Source: CAYUXF01 sp964448755
Lineage (GTDB): Bacteria; Margulisbacteria; Termititenacia; Termititenacales; CAYUXF01
NCBI GenBank assembly: GCA_964448755.1
Contig: CAYUXF010000005.1
Coordinates: forward strand, 1 to 46,216
Direction of reading: 5' to 3'
Length of the DNA stretch: 46,216 nt
Shown: positions 23,507-33,257 of the stretch, piece by piece
Position numbering within the stretch: the first letter of the stretch is position 1
How the letters are laid out: every line of letters starts with the position of its first letter
Position numbers and translations under genes: made by a program
Notes under the pieces: generated by a model
Told to the model about the DNA's origin: nothing
Database searches by the model: none
The model's input: only the letters and a program-made list of their open reading frames with translations

Positions 23507-24901
23507 ATGGCTACGAAAATAATCAGTAATAAGATCGTTATTTTAGAAGATTCTGTTGTTTATGCTAAATTTCTGAAAAAAAATATTGAAACTTTCGGCT
23601 ACAATGTTGTTGCTATTTTCAATGATGTTAAAGATATAGTTTCTAAGATCTTAGAGTTAGCGCCAGATATTCTTATTGCCGATATAGAATTGAATTCCGA
23701 TCAAAACGGCATTGACATAGCAAGGCAGGTTAGAACATTAATGTCATTGCCGATAATTTTTGTTACCGCCTCAGAAGAACTAGCCCATTTAGAGTCAATT
23801 GCCAAAATGGAAAACACTTTTTTTATCAATAAGCCTCATTCTGTGCCGGCATTACTTTTTACAATTAAACGAGCGCTGGCCAAGAGTAAGGTAGATGCCA
23901 ATTTATTGGAAAGCGAAGAGCGTTACCGCAAGTTGGTGGAGATGTCGCCGGACACGATAATTATTCATGCACAGGGTAAGATCAAGTATGTGAATAAGAC
24001 CGGCTTAGAACTCTTTGGCGTGATGGATAGTAAAGCATTAAAAAACAAGCATATTTTAAAATTGGTCCATGAAGAAGATCGTCAGAATATTAAGGAGATC
24101 TTATTTAAATATGCTGACCAAGAAGTTATTGCTATGCCAATTGAACATAGAATTCTTTCTGCTAAAGGTGACGTTCATGATGTTCAGACCGTTTCTTCGG
24201 TTGTTAGTTTTGACGGCCGGCCGGCGGTAATGGCGGTAGTGAGAGATATTACCGAGATCAAACAGCGGGAAAAAGAGTTAAAAATAGCGCTCAAATATAA
24301 AGAATGGCTGATGCGCGAATTTTCGCACCGCGTTGGCAATCAATTGAATTTAATCAATTCTTTTATGGAATTGATCATGATGTCTGATGAAAATATTTCT
24401 GTTGAAGAACTGTCGCGAGAAATTATGACGCGGATCAATACAATAGTATCTTTGCAGACGGTATTATATAGATACAATGATTTTGATAATGTGAATATTT
24501 TTGTTTTTGTCTATGAGATTGTTGATAAGTTAAAAAAATTAAACAATACGGTTAATTTTAAGATAAATATCAACGAAGATTATGAACTTATAGCGGAAAA
24601 AGCCTCTGCCCTTGGTTTTTGGCTCAATGAAGTGATAGTTAATAGTTTTAAACATGCTTTTAATGAAAAAGAAAAGCCGGAAATAAATATAGAGATTGAG
24701 CTGATTGATAATAATTATTGGGTGGTAGTTACAGATAATGGCAAGGGAAAAGATATGGAACAATTAATGATAACTGACGAAAGATTTTCACTGGGCATGA
24801 GTTTGGTTTTAGATATTTTGCCAAAGAAAATAAACGGTGCCGCTTCTTTCTATAGTGAGAAAGGTAAGTTTACAAAATATCTGTTGGATTTTAAAAAATA
24901 G
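23507..24901 (+). CDS. Receiver-PAS-histidine kinase (HisKA_2 type)
   Basis: 464 residues. An N-terminal receiver domain (about 8-125) has phospho-acceptor Asp59 (LIADIEL) and Lys109 (INKP). A PAS domain covers about 135-255 (RYRKLVEMSPD, VRDITE). The dimerisation box EFSHRVGNQLNLINSF holds His274 and matches the HisKA_2/HWE-like class. The ATPase domain has an N-box (NEVIVNSFKHAF), DNGKGKD and SLGMSLV. No transmembrane segments, so it is a cytosolic sensor that could be controlled by phosphotransfer to its own receiver. No partner regulator lies alongside. It follows thiL by 31 nt and may be in the same transcript. Confidence 0.92.
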   Translation: MATKIISNKIVILEDSVVYAKFLKKNIETFGYNVVAIFNDVKDIVSKILELAPDILIADIELNSDQNGIDIARQVRTLMSLPIIFVTASEELAHLESIAKMENTFFINKPHSVPALLFTIKRALAKSKVDANLLESEERYRKLVEMSPDTIIIHAQGKIKYVNKTGLELFGVMDSKALKNKHILKLVHEEDRQNIKEILFKYADQEVIAMPIEHRILSAKGDVHDVQTVSSVVSFDGRPAVMAVVRDITEIKQREKELKIALKYKEWLMREFSHRVGNQLNLINSFMELIMMSDENISVEELSREIMTRINTIVSLQTVLYRYNDFDNVNIFVFVYEIVDKLKKLNNTVNFKININEDYELIAEKASALGFWLNEVIVNSFKHAFNEKEKPEINIEIELIDNNYWVVVTDNGKGKDMEQLMITDERFSLGMSLVLDILPKKINGAASFYSEKGKFTKYLLDFKK

Positions 24902-24922
24902 AAAACAGAGAGTTACGTTGTT

Positions 24923-25999
24923 ATGAACTATATTGTTTTAAAAAAAATAGCAAATAAAACAGAATATGTTTTTCCTTATATGGAAAAATATGCGCATTTT
25001 CAAGAACTGCGGTCACAGTTCTATGAAAACATCTTTTTTTTAAAAGACAGTTATTTTTCTTACGGTGGTATTAATGCTGATCTTCTTTTTGATAGCTATA
25101 TAGTTAATGGCTATAACTTAGAAAGATCTGCGGTCAGCGCTACTTTTGATCAACAGCTGGAACTGTTGATGCCCGATGTTTGGTATTTAAACGGCGGCGA
25201 GCACTTAATTAATACGCCTTTATATTTTAACCGTGTTCAGTTAGGCAAAGAGAGCAATAGCAAAAGACAGCGTCAAAATAGCGAACTGGCTGCTGATTTT
25301 GGTTACTATGGTTTAATAGAATTTTATTTTAGAGATCTTTTGCTGGAGCGTTTTGTAGAAGAAAATATTACTGCATTTAGTGTTATTAAAACTTTGCCGG
25401 AGTGTGCTCGTGTTTTGGAGTCAGATCTTTACGAAGATATTTTAAAAGGCGGTTATGAAAACGGCCGCTACCGCCGTTTATTGCCATATATCCCGTCGGC
25501 AATGTATTACTATCATTTAATGGAAGAAAATCAAGCAGTAATAAAAGACTATAATAAAGATAATTTTTTTCTTGGCATGGAAAAAACTCAACAAATTGTT
25601 GAAGGGGAAGGTAATTCTCCTATTAGAAGATATTTTGTTGATCTCTGGAAAAATGTTCTTTCCTTAAAAGGCATTGACCCACAGCATACGGAGATAATTG
25701 TGCTCGGCACAAAATTTTCTTATAATCGCCGGCCAGATCTTGTTTTAATTGGCGAGCATCAAGACGCTGAGTTTCAGAACAAGATAATCGATTCTCCGTT
25801 TGCTTATAAAAAGACCAGGAAAATATATGTTAAATATCAAGAGCCGGAGCACTCTTTTGATCTGATCAAAAGACGCGGTATTGGAAAATGGGATTGGGAT
25901 CCGGAAACTTATTTATTGTCATTGGTTTTGTTGAATGAACTTGGCGAAGAGACGCTATATTTAAAGGGTTTGGCGCTTTATTTGAGTTTAGTTGAGTGA
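24923..25999 (+). CDS. Hypothetical protein, 358 residues
   Basis: Not recognised. Soluble, rich in Tyr, Phe, Leu and Glu; no signal peptide, membrane helix or obvious nucleotide-binding motif. Conserved-looking stretches are PDVWYLNGGEHLINTPLYF near 100-118 and IVLGTKFSYNRRPDLVLIGEH near 260-280 (part shown); the latter could form a beta-alpha core. An AGAG ribosome site precedes the ATG. It starts 21 nt after the kinase gene and ends 13 nt before the HD hydrolase gene, which suggests a functional link with one or both. Confidence 0.6.
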   Translation: MNYIVLKKIANKTEYVFPYMEKYAHFQELRSQFYENIFFLKDSYFSYGGINADLLFDSYIVNGYNLERSAVSATFDQQLELLMPDVWYLNGGEHLINTPLYFNRVQLGKESNSKRQRQNSELAADFGYYGLIEFYFRDLLLERFVEENITAFSVIKTLPECARVLESDLYEDILKGGYENGRYRRLLPYIPSAMYYYHLMEENQAVIKDYNKDNFFLGMEKTQQIVEGEGNSPIRRYFVDLWKNVLSLKGIDPQHTEIIVLGTKFSYNRRPDLVLIGEHQDAEFQNKIIDSPFAYKKTRKIYVKYQEPEHSFDLIKRRGIGKWDWDPETYLLSLVLLNELGEETLYLKGLALYLSLVE

Positions 26000-26012
26000 T
26001 AGAGGAGGAATT

Positions 26013-27233
26013 ATGGATAAAAAACAAATTTCTTTATTTAGTTTAAGTTTAGAAAAAAGAGGTTTCCAAAAAAAATATCAATTACCAGATGGGATTCTCT
26101 TTATTGCTAATCAAATTGAGGAAGATTTTATTAACAGTAGATTTCTTAGCAGGCTAACTGAAATTAAACAGCTTGGTTTAGCTTATCGTGTTTTTCCTGG
26201 TGCTAATCATACTCGCTTTGAACATTCTTTGGGTGCAGCACACTATGCGACATTGATGTTTGATACTTTAATGAATAAATATGCCGGTATATTAAAGTTA
26301 AATGAACAAGAAGTTTCTTTTTATAGGCAAAAGCTGCGTTTAGAAATGTTGATGCATGATACAGGTCACGGGCCGGGTGCTCATTTATTTGAGCGTGCTG
26401 TTAAAAAAGCAGGATTTTCTTTTGATCATGAAAAACAGACCAAACAGAACTGGCAAAGCACTGATATTGAAAAAATTATGCAAAAAAATAGCTTTGAGCT
26501 TAATTATAAACAGGAAGTTTTAGAACGAATAATTGAACAGATTAAAGACAGTGCCTTTGATGCAGATAAGCTAGATTATTTGCAGCGAGATGCTTTTTTT
26601 TGTGGCGTAGAGGTGCGGATTGATGTTGATCGATTAATTGACAGACTGGAACTTTCTTTTTCGGATAAGAATAAAATTAATCTAGCTTTAGAAGAAGGCG
26701 GCATTGAGGCTTTTGCTGAGTTTTATAATATACGTAAGAGATTGTATAAAAGCATTTACTATAATAAAAATGTAGCTATTTTAGAAAAGCACCTAGAAGA
26801 AGTTTTTTTTAAAGCAATTTCCTCTAAAAAAGATCTAAATAAAATTAAAAAATTTTCTGATGTTGATATGATAATGTTATTAAGAGAAAGAAAACATAAA
26901 GATTTGAATGCTCGGGCGCTTGAAAATAAAGTCCCTTTTTCTGTGGTTGCACAAATATATAATGATGAAGAGTTTAAAATGAAAACAATCCAGGATTCTT
27001 TGGAAAAGAAGATAGGAAAACAAAATGTTAAGAGTATTGAATTTAAGACTGCGAATAATCAGCTTACAAAATATAACTTTAATATTGTTTCTAAGCGCTT
27101 TAGCAGTGATAAGCCTATTCAAGAAGTTGTGCCAGCACTTTCTGATATTTCTCGTTCAAAGTACTGGTATTTATATGTTAATCCAGATAATTATCAAGAA
27201 AGTTTGGAAATAGTTAAAAAATTCGATTATTAA
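26013..27233 (+). CDS. HD-domain phosphohydrolase, SAMHD1-like
   Basis: 406 residues from the ATG at 26013 (AGGAGG 5 nt upstream; the in-frame start at 25992 overlaps the previous gene and is unlikely). HD metal-site residues are His66 and His71 (NHTRFEHSLG), His115-Asp116 (MHDTGHGPGAH) and Asp183 (DADKLDYLQRD). The spacing and the D-x-DKxDYxxRD block match the dNTP triphosphohydrolase/SAMHD1 branch of the family, which cuts dNTPs to deoxynucleosides or related nucleotides. The exact substrate cannot be read from sequence. It is the last gene before tlyA, which has its own promoter. Confidence 0.88.
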   Translation: MDKKQISLFSLSLEKRGFQKKYQLPDGILFIANQIEEDFINSRFLSRLTEIKQLGLAYRVFPGANHTRFEHSLGAAHYATLMFDTLMNKYAGILKLNEQEVSFYRQKLRLEMLMHDTGHGPGAHLFERAVKKAGFSFDHEKQTKQNWQSTDIEKIMQKNSFELNYKQEVLERIIEQIKDSAFDADKLDYLQRDAFFCGVEVRIDVDRLIDRLELSFSDKNKINLALEEGGIEAFAEFYNIRKRLYKSIYYNKNVAILEKHLEEVFFKAISSKKDLNKIKKFSDVDMIMLLRERKHKDLNARALENKVPFSVVAQIYNDEEFKMKTIQDSLEKKIGKQNVKSIEFKTANNQLTKYNFNIVSKRFSSDKPIQEVVPALSDISRSKYWYLYVNPDNYQESLEIVKKFDY

Positions 27234-27249
27234 GCAGTAATTTTAAACT

Positions 27250-27277
27250 GTGAAAAAACGGTGCTTAATCATATAAT
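27250..27277 (+). promoter_or_regulatory. Promoter for tlyA, leaderless arrangement
   Basis: GTGAAA (27250-27255), 16 nt, TATAAT (27272-27277), then 6 nt to the ATG at 27284. The expected start site coincides with the start codon. No Shine-Dalgarno is present. Confidence 0.6.
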
Positions 27278-27283
27278 TTAATC

Positions 27284-28039
27284 ATGTCTAAAATTCGTCT
27301 CGATCAATTGCTGGTTCAGCGCGAGTTGGCGGAAACCCGCAATAAAGCGCAGGCCATGATCATGGCTGGCTCTATTTTGGTCAATGAACAAAAAATCACT
27401 AAAGCCGGTCATCAGGTCGCTGAAGATGCTGTTATTAGAATTCTAGGTGAACAATGTCCCTATGTCAGCCGCGGTGGCCTTAAATTGGCCGGCGCGTTAA
27501 AGAGTTTTAATTTTAATCCCAATGGCCTTGTTTGTCTGGATATTGGCGCCTCGACCGGTGGTTTTACCGATTGTTTGCTTCAGGCAGGAGCCAAACAGGT
27601 AATTGCCCTTGATGTTGGTCACAGTCAGCTCGACTGGAAGATCCGCAGCGATGAGCGGGTGGCCGTAATAGAAAAGTTTAACTTTAGATATATGACGTTA
27701 GAGCAATATCATGCTGCTGCTGGTGCTTTTTTGCCAGCGCTTGCAGTTATCGATGTTTCGTTTATCTCGCTGGATAAAATTCTGGACCCTTTATATAATA
27801 TTTTAGAACCTGGCGGTTATGTGATCTCTTTGGTTAAGCCTCGGTTTGAAGCACAGCGGGAACAGGTTGGTAAAGGTGGTATCATTAAAGATCCGCAGGT
27901 CCATCAAGAGGTCATGGCTAAAGTTAAAGAAATTGCGCTTGGCCTGGGTTACGAATACCTGGCCGATGATGTTTCGGCTATCAAAGGGACAGACGGCAAT
28001 AAAGAATATTTTATTTTTTTAAGGAAACCTAATGCTTAA
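27284..28039 (+). CDS. tlyA: TlyA-family rRNA 2'-O-methyltransferase (hemolysin A-like)
   Basis: 251 residues. An N-terminal S4 RNA-binding domain (RLDQLLVQRELAETRNKA, about 4-65) is followed by an FtsJ-type methyltransferase domain with the SAM loop LDIGASTGGFTDCLL. Later blocks are DVSFISLDKI and SLVKPRFEA. TlyA proteins methylate riboses in 16S and 23S rRNA. The end overlaps nadK by 8 nt, and nadK overlaps recN by 7 nt, giving a tight tlyA-nadK-recN operon as in many bacteria. Confidence 0.95.
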   Translation: MSKIRLDQLLVQRELAETRNKAQAMIMAGSILVNEQKITKAGHQVAEDAVIRILGEQCPYVSRGGLKLAGALKSFNFNPNGLVCLDIGASTGGFTDCLLQAGAKQVIALDVGHSQLDWKIRSDERVAVIEKFNFRYMTLEQYHAAAGAFLPALAVIDVSFISLDKILDPLYNILEPGGYVISLVKPRFEAQREQVGKGGIIKDPQVHQEVMAKVKEIALGLGYEYLADDVSAIKGTDGNKEYFIFLRKPNA

Positions 28040-28838
28040 GATAGCTGTGTTTTACAATAAAAAGCCGGCCATTGCCGGACAGGCTAAAGAGATCATTAAA
28101 GAATTGACGGCGCTCGGCTATCGGCTCTCCATAGAACGTCTCCCTAAAAAATGCGATCTGGTCTTAGCCTTGGGCGGTGACGGCACTTATTTGCGGGCGG
28201 CCCATAAAATAAAAGAGACCGGGCTTCCTTTGCTGGCAGTTCGTCTGGGGCGGCTAGGTTTTTTAGCTGAGTTGGAGAGCAGTGAAGTAGTTGCCGCTCT
28301 AGAAAAATTCAGAAAGAAAAAATATAAATTAGATAAGCGCTCTTTTTTAGAGGTGGCGGTTTATCATAAAACACGCTGTCTTAAAAAAGAACTGGTCTTA
28401 AATGAAGTAGTTCTTTGTCGCGCCGGTATCTCGCGTCTTTTTGATGTGGATATTATTGTTAATGACCAGGAAACTCATTTTCGTGCGGACGGTATAATTA
28501 TTTCTACTGTTACCGGTTCTACTGCTTATAATCTTTCTGCCGGCGGGCCGATCCTGGCGCCGCAGAATAAAAAGTATATTATTACACCAATTTGCCCGCA
28601 TGCTGTTAACTGGCGTTCATTGGTCGTTCGTGATAGTTTAGCGGCCTGTGTGGTCCCTGATAATACTAAAAAAGTAAAACTGCTGGTGACTTTTGACGGC
28701 TACAAAATAGCCAGACTTAAACCGAATAGTTCACTGACTATAAAAAAGGCCGAACAGACGGTTAATTTTTTGCGTTTTAAAACATATAACTTTAATAAGA
28801 TATTTAAAGAAAAATTTGGAAAGACTAAAAAATGTTGA
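28032..28838 (+). CDS. nadK: NAD kinase
   Basis: 268 residues. It phosphorylates NAD to NADP. Family motifs are LALGGDGTYLRAA (catalytic GGDG), LGRLGFLAEL, LNEVVL, and ADGIIISTVTGSTAYNLSAGGP. AGGAA lies just before the ATG, inside the end of tlyA. Overlaps both neighbours, so expression is coupled with tlyA and recN. Confidence 0.96.
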   Translation: MLKIAVFYNKKPAIAGQAKEIIKELTALGYRLSIERLPKKCDLVLALGGDGTYLRAAHKIKETGLPLLAVRLGRLGFLAELESSEVVAALEKFRKKKYKLDKRSFLEVAVYHKTRCLKKELVLNEVVLCRAGISRLFDVDIIVNDQETHFRADGIIISTVTGSTAYNLSAGGPILAPQNKKYIITPICPHAVNWRSLVVRDSLAACVVPDNTKKVKLLVTFDGYKIARLKPNSSLTIKKAEQTVNFLRFKTYNFNKIFKEKFGKTKKC

Positions 28839-30469
28839 TCTCACTTTATATTGAAAATTATGCGCTGATCGATAAACTTAATATTGAATTTGGCCCCGGT
28901 TTTAATGTTATTACCGGCGAGACGGGGGCTGGTAAATCTATTATTGTCGGCGCCCTTTCCTTGATCCTTGGTGAGCGCGCCTCTACCGAGCTCATTAAAA
29001 CTGGCCGGCAAAAAGCGCTTCTGGAGGCAGTCTTTGATATTAAGGGTCGAGAAATTGCCGGTTATGAAAATGACGACATTTTAATTATCGGCCGCGAGCT
29101 GCAACTTAATGGCCGCAATATTTGCAAACTCAATGACCGGATAGTTACGCAAAATAAACTGCGGGAGATTTCTCGCTATCTTTTTGATATTCATGGTCAG
29201 CATCAGCACCAGCTTTTAATTGATCCGGTCAATCATTTGGCAATTTTAGATCAATTTATTGATCTAAACGCCAAGCTGGAAACAATTAAAGCCTTTGATA
29301 TTTATGATAAATTAAAAAAAGAGTATGAACTTTTACAGCGTAGCCGTGACATGAAACAAGAGGAAAAAGATTTTTATAAATATCAATACGAGGAGCTAAC
29401 CGCGGCGCGTCTTAAGCCGGGCGAATATCTGGAAATTAAACAGGAGCGGGCCCGTTTAGATAATTTTAATGAAATAGCTGAAACATTTAAAGATATCAAT
29501 AGCTCTATTAATGAAACAATGAGTAATTTGCAACGGAATAGAAATTTGCTTCAAAAAATTTTAGTAAAGGAGAGCTCGTTAAAAAGTCTTTCAGAGCAGG
29601 CGGAATCGCTGGAGATCATGTTTGAGGATTTTAGAGAAAATGCCGGCCAGTATGAGTCTTCACTGGAGTATGATCCGCAGCGCCAGGAAGAGCTGGTAGA
29701 CCGGCTTGATCTATATAATACATTAAAGCGCAAACATTTAAAGCAGCTGCCGCCAGAAGCAGACCCCGGCGAATTGCTTTTGCAAAAGCAAGCAGAGATC
29801 AAAGCACTGCTGGATAATATAGAATTTTCTGAGGAGCGGCTCTTAGAACTGGAAAAAGAGTGCCGGTTGGCAGAGGAAAAATATCTGCAGGCAGCGCAGG
29901 CCCTTTCTTTATTGCGCAAAAAAACAGCTAAAGAACTGGCAGGAAAAATAGAAATTTCGCTGCGTGATCTAAAAATGGCAAAAGTTCAGTTTGATATCCT
30001 GATCAGCAAAAAAGAATTCTATACCGCTGAAGGTTATGATAATGCGGAGTTTTTAATTTCACCTAACCCTGGTGAACCTTTGAAACCGTTGACCAAGATC
30101 GCCTCAGGCGGTGAAATTTCTCGGGTGATGCTCGCTATTAAAGATGTTTTAATTGATCGCGATATTGTGCCGGCCATGGTTTTTGACGAGATAGATACTG
30201 GTATTGGCGGCGACACAGCTAATGCCATTGCTAAAAAAATAGCAGCTATTGCAGATAAACATCAAATTATTTGTATTACTCATCTGGCGCAGATAGCGGC
30301 GGTGGCTGATAGACATTTGATGGTAATTAAAAATACTGAGCAGGAAACTACGGCTGTTGATGTCCGGCTATTGCAGGAAGCTGAACGTGAGCATGAAATA
30401 GCCAGAATGCTTTCCGGACGGATTACCGATACTACTAAAGCCCATGCGCGTGAACTGTTAGGCGCTTAA
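28832..30469 (+). CDS. recN: DNA repair protein RecN
   Basis: 545 residues, typical length. SMC-like ATPase: Walker A GETGAGKS (29-36), Q-loop region DIHGQHQHQ, a central coiled coil (about 150-370), ABC signature ASGGEISR, Walker B VFDEIDTGIGG, and the H-loop ITHLAQIAA. It acts in double-strand-break repair with RecA. Last gene of the tlyA-nadK-recN operon. Its 3' end overlaps the convergent lpxB by 12 nt. Confidence 0.97.
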   Translation: MLISLYIENYALIDKLNIEFGPGFNVITGETGAGKSIIVGALSLILGERASTELIKTGRQKALLEAVFDIKGREIAGYENDDILIIGRELQLNGRNICKLNDRIVTQNKLREISRYLFDIHGQHQHQLLIDPVNHLAILDQFIDLNAKLETIKAFDIYDKLKKEYELLQRSRDMKQEEKDFYKYQYEELTAARLKPGEYLEIKQERARLDNFNEIAETFKDINSSINETMSNLQRNRNLLQKILVKESSLKSLSEQAESLEIMFEDFRENAGQYESSLEYDPQRQEELVDRLDLYNTLKRKHLKQLPPEADPGELLLQKQAEIKALLDNIEFSEERLLELEKECRLAEEKYLQAAQALSLLRKKTAKELAGKIEISLRDLKMAKVQFDILISKKEFYTAEGYDNAEFLISPNPGEPLKPLTKIASGGEISRVMLAIKDVLIDRDIVPAMVFDEIDTGIGGDTANAIAKKIAAIADKHQIICITHLAQIAAVADRHLMVIKNTEQETTAVDVRLLQEAEREHEIARMLSGRITDTTKAHARELLGA

Positions 30470-31594
30470 ACTAGCTTTTTTTAAAAAAGCAATAAATTCT
30501 TCGGCATTTTTTTTGAGAATATCTGTTCGTTCCAGGCTCGCTCTTAATTTTGTAAGTTCCAGAATAGCGGCGGCAGGGTTTTTTAACAGATCATCCGCTT
30601 TTTGTTTAATGTTTTTTGCAGTAACCCCGTGTTGAATTATTTCCGGCGTTATCTCCCGGCCGGTGATCATATTGGGCAGCGCCATATATTTTGGTATCCT
30701 GCGCCCAAAGAGCAGTTTGGCTAGAAGATAAGAGAGCGCGCCTAGTTTATAGAGAGAAACTAAGGGTTTTAACAAAAGCGCCGTTTCCAGTGTAATGGTG
30801 CCGGTAGAAGAAATTACCAGATCGGCGGCGTTAATGGCATTGTAGTTTTCTTTAAGAATGACTTTTATGTCCGGTGCCTTTAGTTTTATTTTCTCTAAAC
30901 AAGGTTGGTTGGCCGCTACAATTAAAATCTGGGTATCTTCTTTTTGATATAATTTTGCGGTTTTATATAAGACCGGTAAGAATTTTTCCAGTTCCTGACG
31001 CCGGCTGCCGGGGAAAATGACAATTAGTTTTTTTTGCAAATCAAGATCCTGTTTTTTAAAAAAGTCGGTGCGGTTGTTAGTTGGTTTAACAATATCAACG
31101 AGCGGATGACCGTTATAAACAGCGCAGCCTGGTTTTAATTTGTTATAAAAAGCGGCCTCTTCCGGGAAGATCGAGATCATTAGGTCGCAGAGTGTTGCTG
31201 CTTTACGGCCGCCGGTCTCTGTGCCCCAGAGCCACTCCTGGGGTGTAATATAATAAATTACCGGTATTTTTAATTTCTTAGCGGTGGCCGCTGCCGGCAG
31301 ATGAAAGCCTTGGCCATCGATACAAAAAAAAGCGTCCGGTTTTTCTTTGATCAATAAATTTTTTAATAAATTTAAGGCTTTAAGATAGGCCGCCAGGTGC
31401 TTAATTGGTTCAATTAAACCAACTGTGCTTTTTTGCGTCAGGTCACCATATATTTTCACTCCCTGTTCTGCCAGCTGTTCACTGCCGAAACCAAAAAAAC
31501 TAATTTCCGGGTCAATCTTTTTAATAGCTTTTACTAAATTGGCGGCATGCATATCGGCGGAAACCTCAATAGCACTAATTAATATTTTTTTCAT
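30458..31594 (-). CDS. lpxB: Lipid-A-disaccharide synthase
   Basis: 378 residues from the ATG at 31594. The earlier in-frame ATG at 31603 overlaps the TATAAT box and is rejected. GT19 family: the usual AGEVSGDxHGA start reads AIEVSADMHAA, with GFGSEQL, GSRRQEL, SSTGTITLE and PNMITGREI further on. It condenses UDP-diacylglucosamine with lipid X in lipid A synthesis, at the inner face of the inner membrane. The altered first motif is worth noting but the rest fits. It comes after the LptD-like pair on the same strand, so lipopolysaccharide genes are grouped. Confidence 0.9.
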   Translation of the reverse strand: MKKILISAIEVSADMHAANLVKAIKKIDPEISFFGFGSEQLAEQGVKIYGDLTQKSTVGLIEPIKHLAAYLKALNLLKNLLIKEKPDAFFCIDGQGFHLPAAATAKKLKIPVIYYITPQEWLWGTETGGRKAATLCDLMISIFPEEAAFYNKLKPGCAVYNGHPLVDIVKPTNNRTDFFKKQDLDLQKKLIVIFPGSRRQELEKFLPVLYKTAKLYQKEDTQILIVAANQPCLEKIKLKAPDIKVILKENYNAINAADLVISSTGTITLETALLLKPLVSLYKLGALSYLLAKLLFGRRIPKYMALPNMITGREITPEIIQHGVTAKNIKQKADDLLKNPAAAILELTKLRASLERTDILKKNAEEFIAFLKKASLSA

Positions 31595-31601
31595 AAGCGG
31601 C

Positions 31602-31607
31602 ATTATA
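31602..31607 (-). promoter_or_regulatory. -10 element of lpxB, leaderless arrangement
   Basis: TATAAT on the minus strand ends 7 nt before the ATG at 31594. No Shine-Dalgarno in between and no good -35. It lies at the 3' end of the upstream LptD-like gene, giving lpxB its own probable start site. Confidence 0.5.
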
Positions 31608-31622
31608 CAGAGAAAAAATGTT

Positions 31623-33257
31623 TTAAAAAAGTTCTAGATAAAAGCCGGCCCACCAGCTCTGCTGTTTAGAGTTGTGCTCTACTTTCATGCTCCAGGAAGA
31701 CTGACGGATATGAATATAATAAATAATGTCAGAAATTTTGCCGTCATAAATGGCGTATTTGCTCCCTTTGCCGATAGTGACTTTTTCATAAGTAAAAAAG
31801 TACTGAGATTTAACATAATCAGATCTCAGTGAAGGTTTGTCAAACTCAAATGGTGAACTGCCTTCTTCTTTTAAATAATCGGTCACTCTGGCTTCAGCGT
31901 TAAAAAATCCGCGATGATATTTAACAGAAACATAATCGTATAACTGATACCAGTAAAAAGGATCTTTGTTGTAATTCATGGTGTCATAGCCGAGTCCGAC
32001 GGAAGTGGAGTTTAAAAAAGGGATATCAAGAGGATGCCCTATTTGATTGAGAAACCGTCCTTTGACACCGGAGCGTTCCGTAGAAAGTTCTTCAATACTG
32101 GCATAGCTGGTCAAATTATAAAGCGAAAAACTTGTTTTGGGGAGGGAAAAATCACCTTCGAATGTATATTGCGGCAGGCGGTTAATGACTTCGTTATTTT
32201 TTTCTTCTTTTTTAGTATAGAGTATTTCTAAAGTTCTTTTGGGGCCCATCTCTTTGAAAAATTTCTCACGTCGTTCAAAAAAAGAATCTTCTTCATTAAA
32301 GGTCATTTTGGTAAAACTGTGTTTGTAGCGGTATTCTTCTTGGGTATCTGCGTATTGCCAATTTTCATTAATGTAGAAAAATTGATTATAGGGGTCTATT
32401 CTGTAGACATGAAATAGGCCAAAGCCATTGCCTTTTTTTTCTGAGTGGCCAAACTGTACGCTGCCAAAAATGTGCTCATTGAAAAAATAGTGAACATTTT
32501 CCCGCCAGAAGTTTTCACGGTAAGCATCGTAGCCCCAGCGCGGAAAAGGGGTTGGCATTTCATAAGCGGCCGGACTATTATCGTAAATGACAGTCGGGGC
32601 GTAAAGAATGGGAAGCCCATTTATTTTAAGCATAGGATGTTTAATAACATACCATTCAGGATAAATGACGGCGTTTTCTAAAGAGAGATCGATCGAAAGT
32701 TTATTGAGCCGCAAAAAATCGATCGCCTCATTATCAATTATCTTGGCGTTGCCGCGCGAGATCAGCATTTTATCAATGACCATTTTATCTTCATCAATAG
32801 TAAAGCGGTTCATGCCTAAAAAAATTGAATCATCAGATTCCAGATAAAGTTCTTTGGCCCGGAAGATCATCCGTTCCGGATTGTAAATTAAGGTTTGGCC
32901 GACCAGTTCCAATTTGTCGAGACTGGAATAAAAACTTTGACTGATCTCTATATGATTGGTCTGGTCATTTAAAATAACTTTAGTTGTTTGAATTGTGACA
33001 TTATCGTATTTAACAAAAACATCTTTTTTGCCGGAGTTAGTATAAAAGACAATGTCCTCGCCAATATTTTCACTGGCCGGCGCTGTAATGGTCAGCGGCT
33101 TGCCCTCGATCATTTTTTCATAAACAACGGTGCTGTGGGCAGCCGAAATAAAAATAAAACAAAACAAAAAATATGAAAAATATTTTTTGTTGAAATTAGA
33201 GCAGCATGATCTGAAGATCAACCGCCCACTCTTCTTTTTTGATACTGTATTCTGCAT
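31623..33257 (-). CDS. LptD/OstA-like outer-membrane protein, second copy
   Basis: 544 residues as read from the ATG at 33257; the true start is uncertain. That start lies 62 nt inside the upstream gene and has no ribosome site. The signal peptide (SYFLFCFIFISAAHS) follows a long basic N-terminus. After it comes a beta-rich N-terminal domain of OstA/LptA type (about 40-240) and a Tyr/Phe-rich C-terminal part with alternating pattern, likely a beta-barrel, ending in Phe (YLELF). It matches the neighbouring 509-residue protein along its whole length (for example WRENVHYFFNEHIFGSVQFG against WRENIHVYGNEYIYGNLQFG), so they are tandem paralogues. Role in lipopolysaccharide export is inferred. Confidence 0.7.
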   Translation of the reverse strand: MQNTVSKKKSGRLIFRSCCSNFNKKYFSYFLFCFIFISAAHSTVVYEKMIEGKPLTITAPASENIGEDIVFYTNSGKKDVFVKYDNVTIQTTKVILNDQTNHIEISQSFYSSLDKLELVGQTLIYNPERMIFRAKELYLESDDSIFLGMNRFTIDEDKMVIDKMLISRGNAKIIDNEAIDFLRLNKLSIDLSLENAVIYPEWYVIKHPMLKINGLPILYAPTVIYDNSPAAYEMPTPFPRWGYDAYRENFWRENVHYFFNEHIFGSVQFGHSEKKGNGFGLFHVYRIDPYNQFFYINENWQYADTQEEYRYKHSFTKMTFNEEDSFFERREKFFKEMGPKRTLEILYTKKEEKNNEVINRLPQYTFEGDFSLPKTSFSLYNLTSYASIEELSTERSGVKGRFLNQIGHPLDIPFLNSTSVGLGYDTMNYNKDPFYWYQLYDYVSVKYHRGFFNAEARVTDYLKEEGSSPFEFDKPSLRSDYVKSQYFFTYEKVTIGKGSKYAIYDGKISDIIYYIHIRQSSWSMKVEHNSKQQSWWAGFYLELF

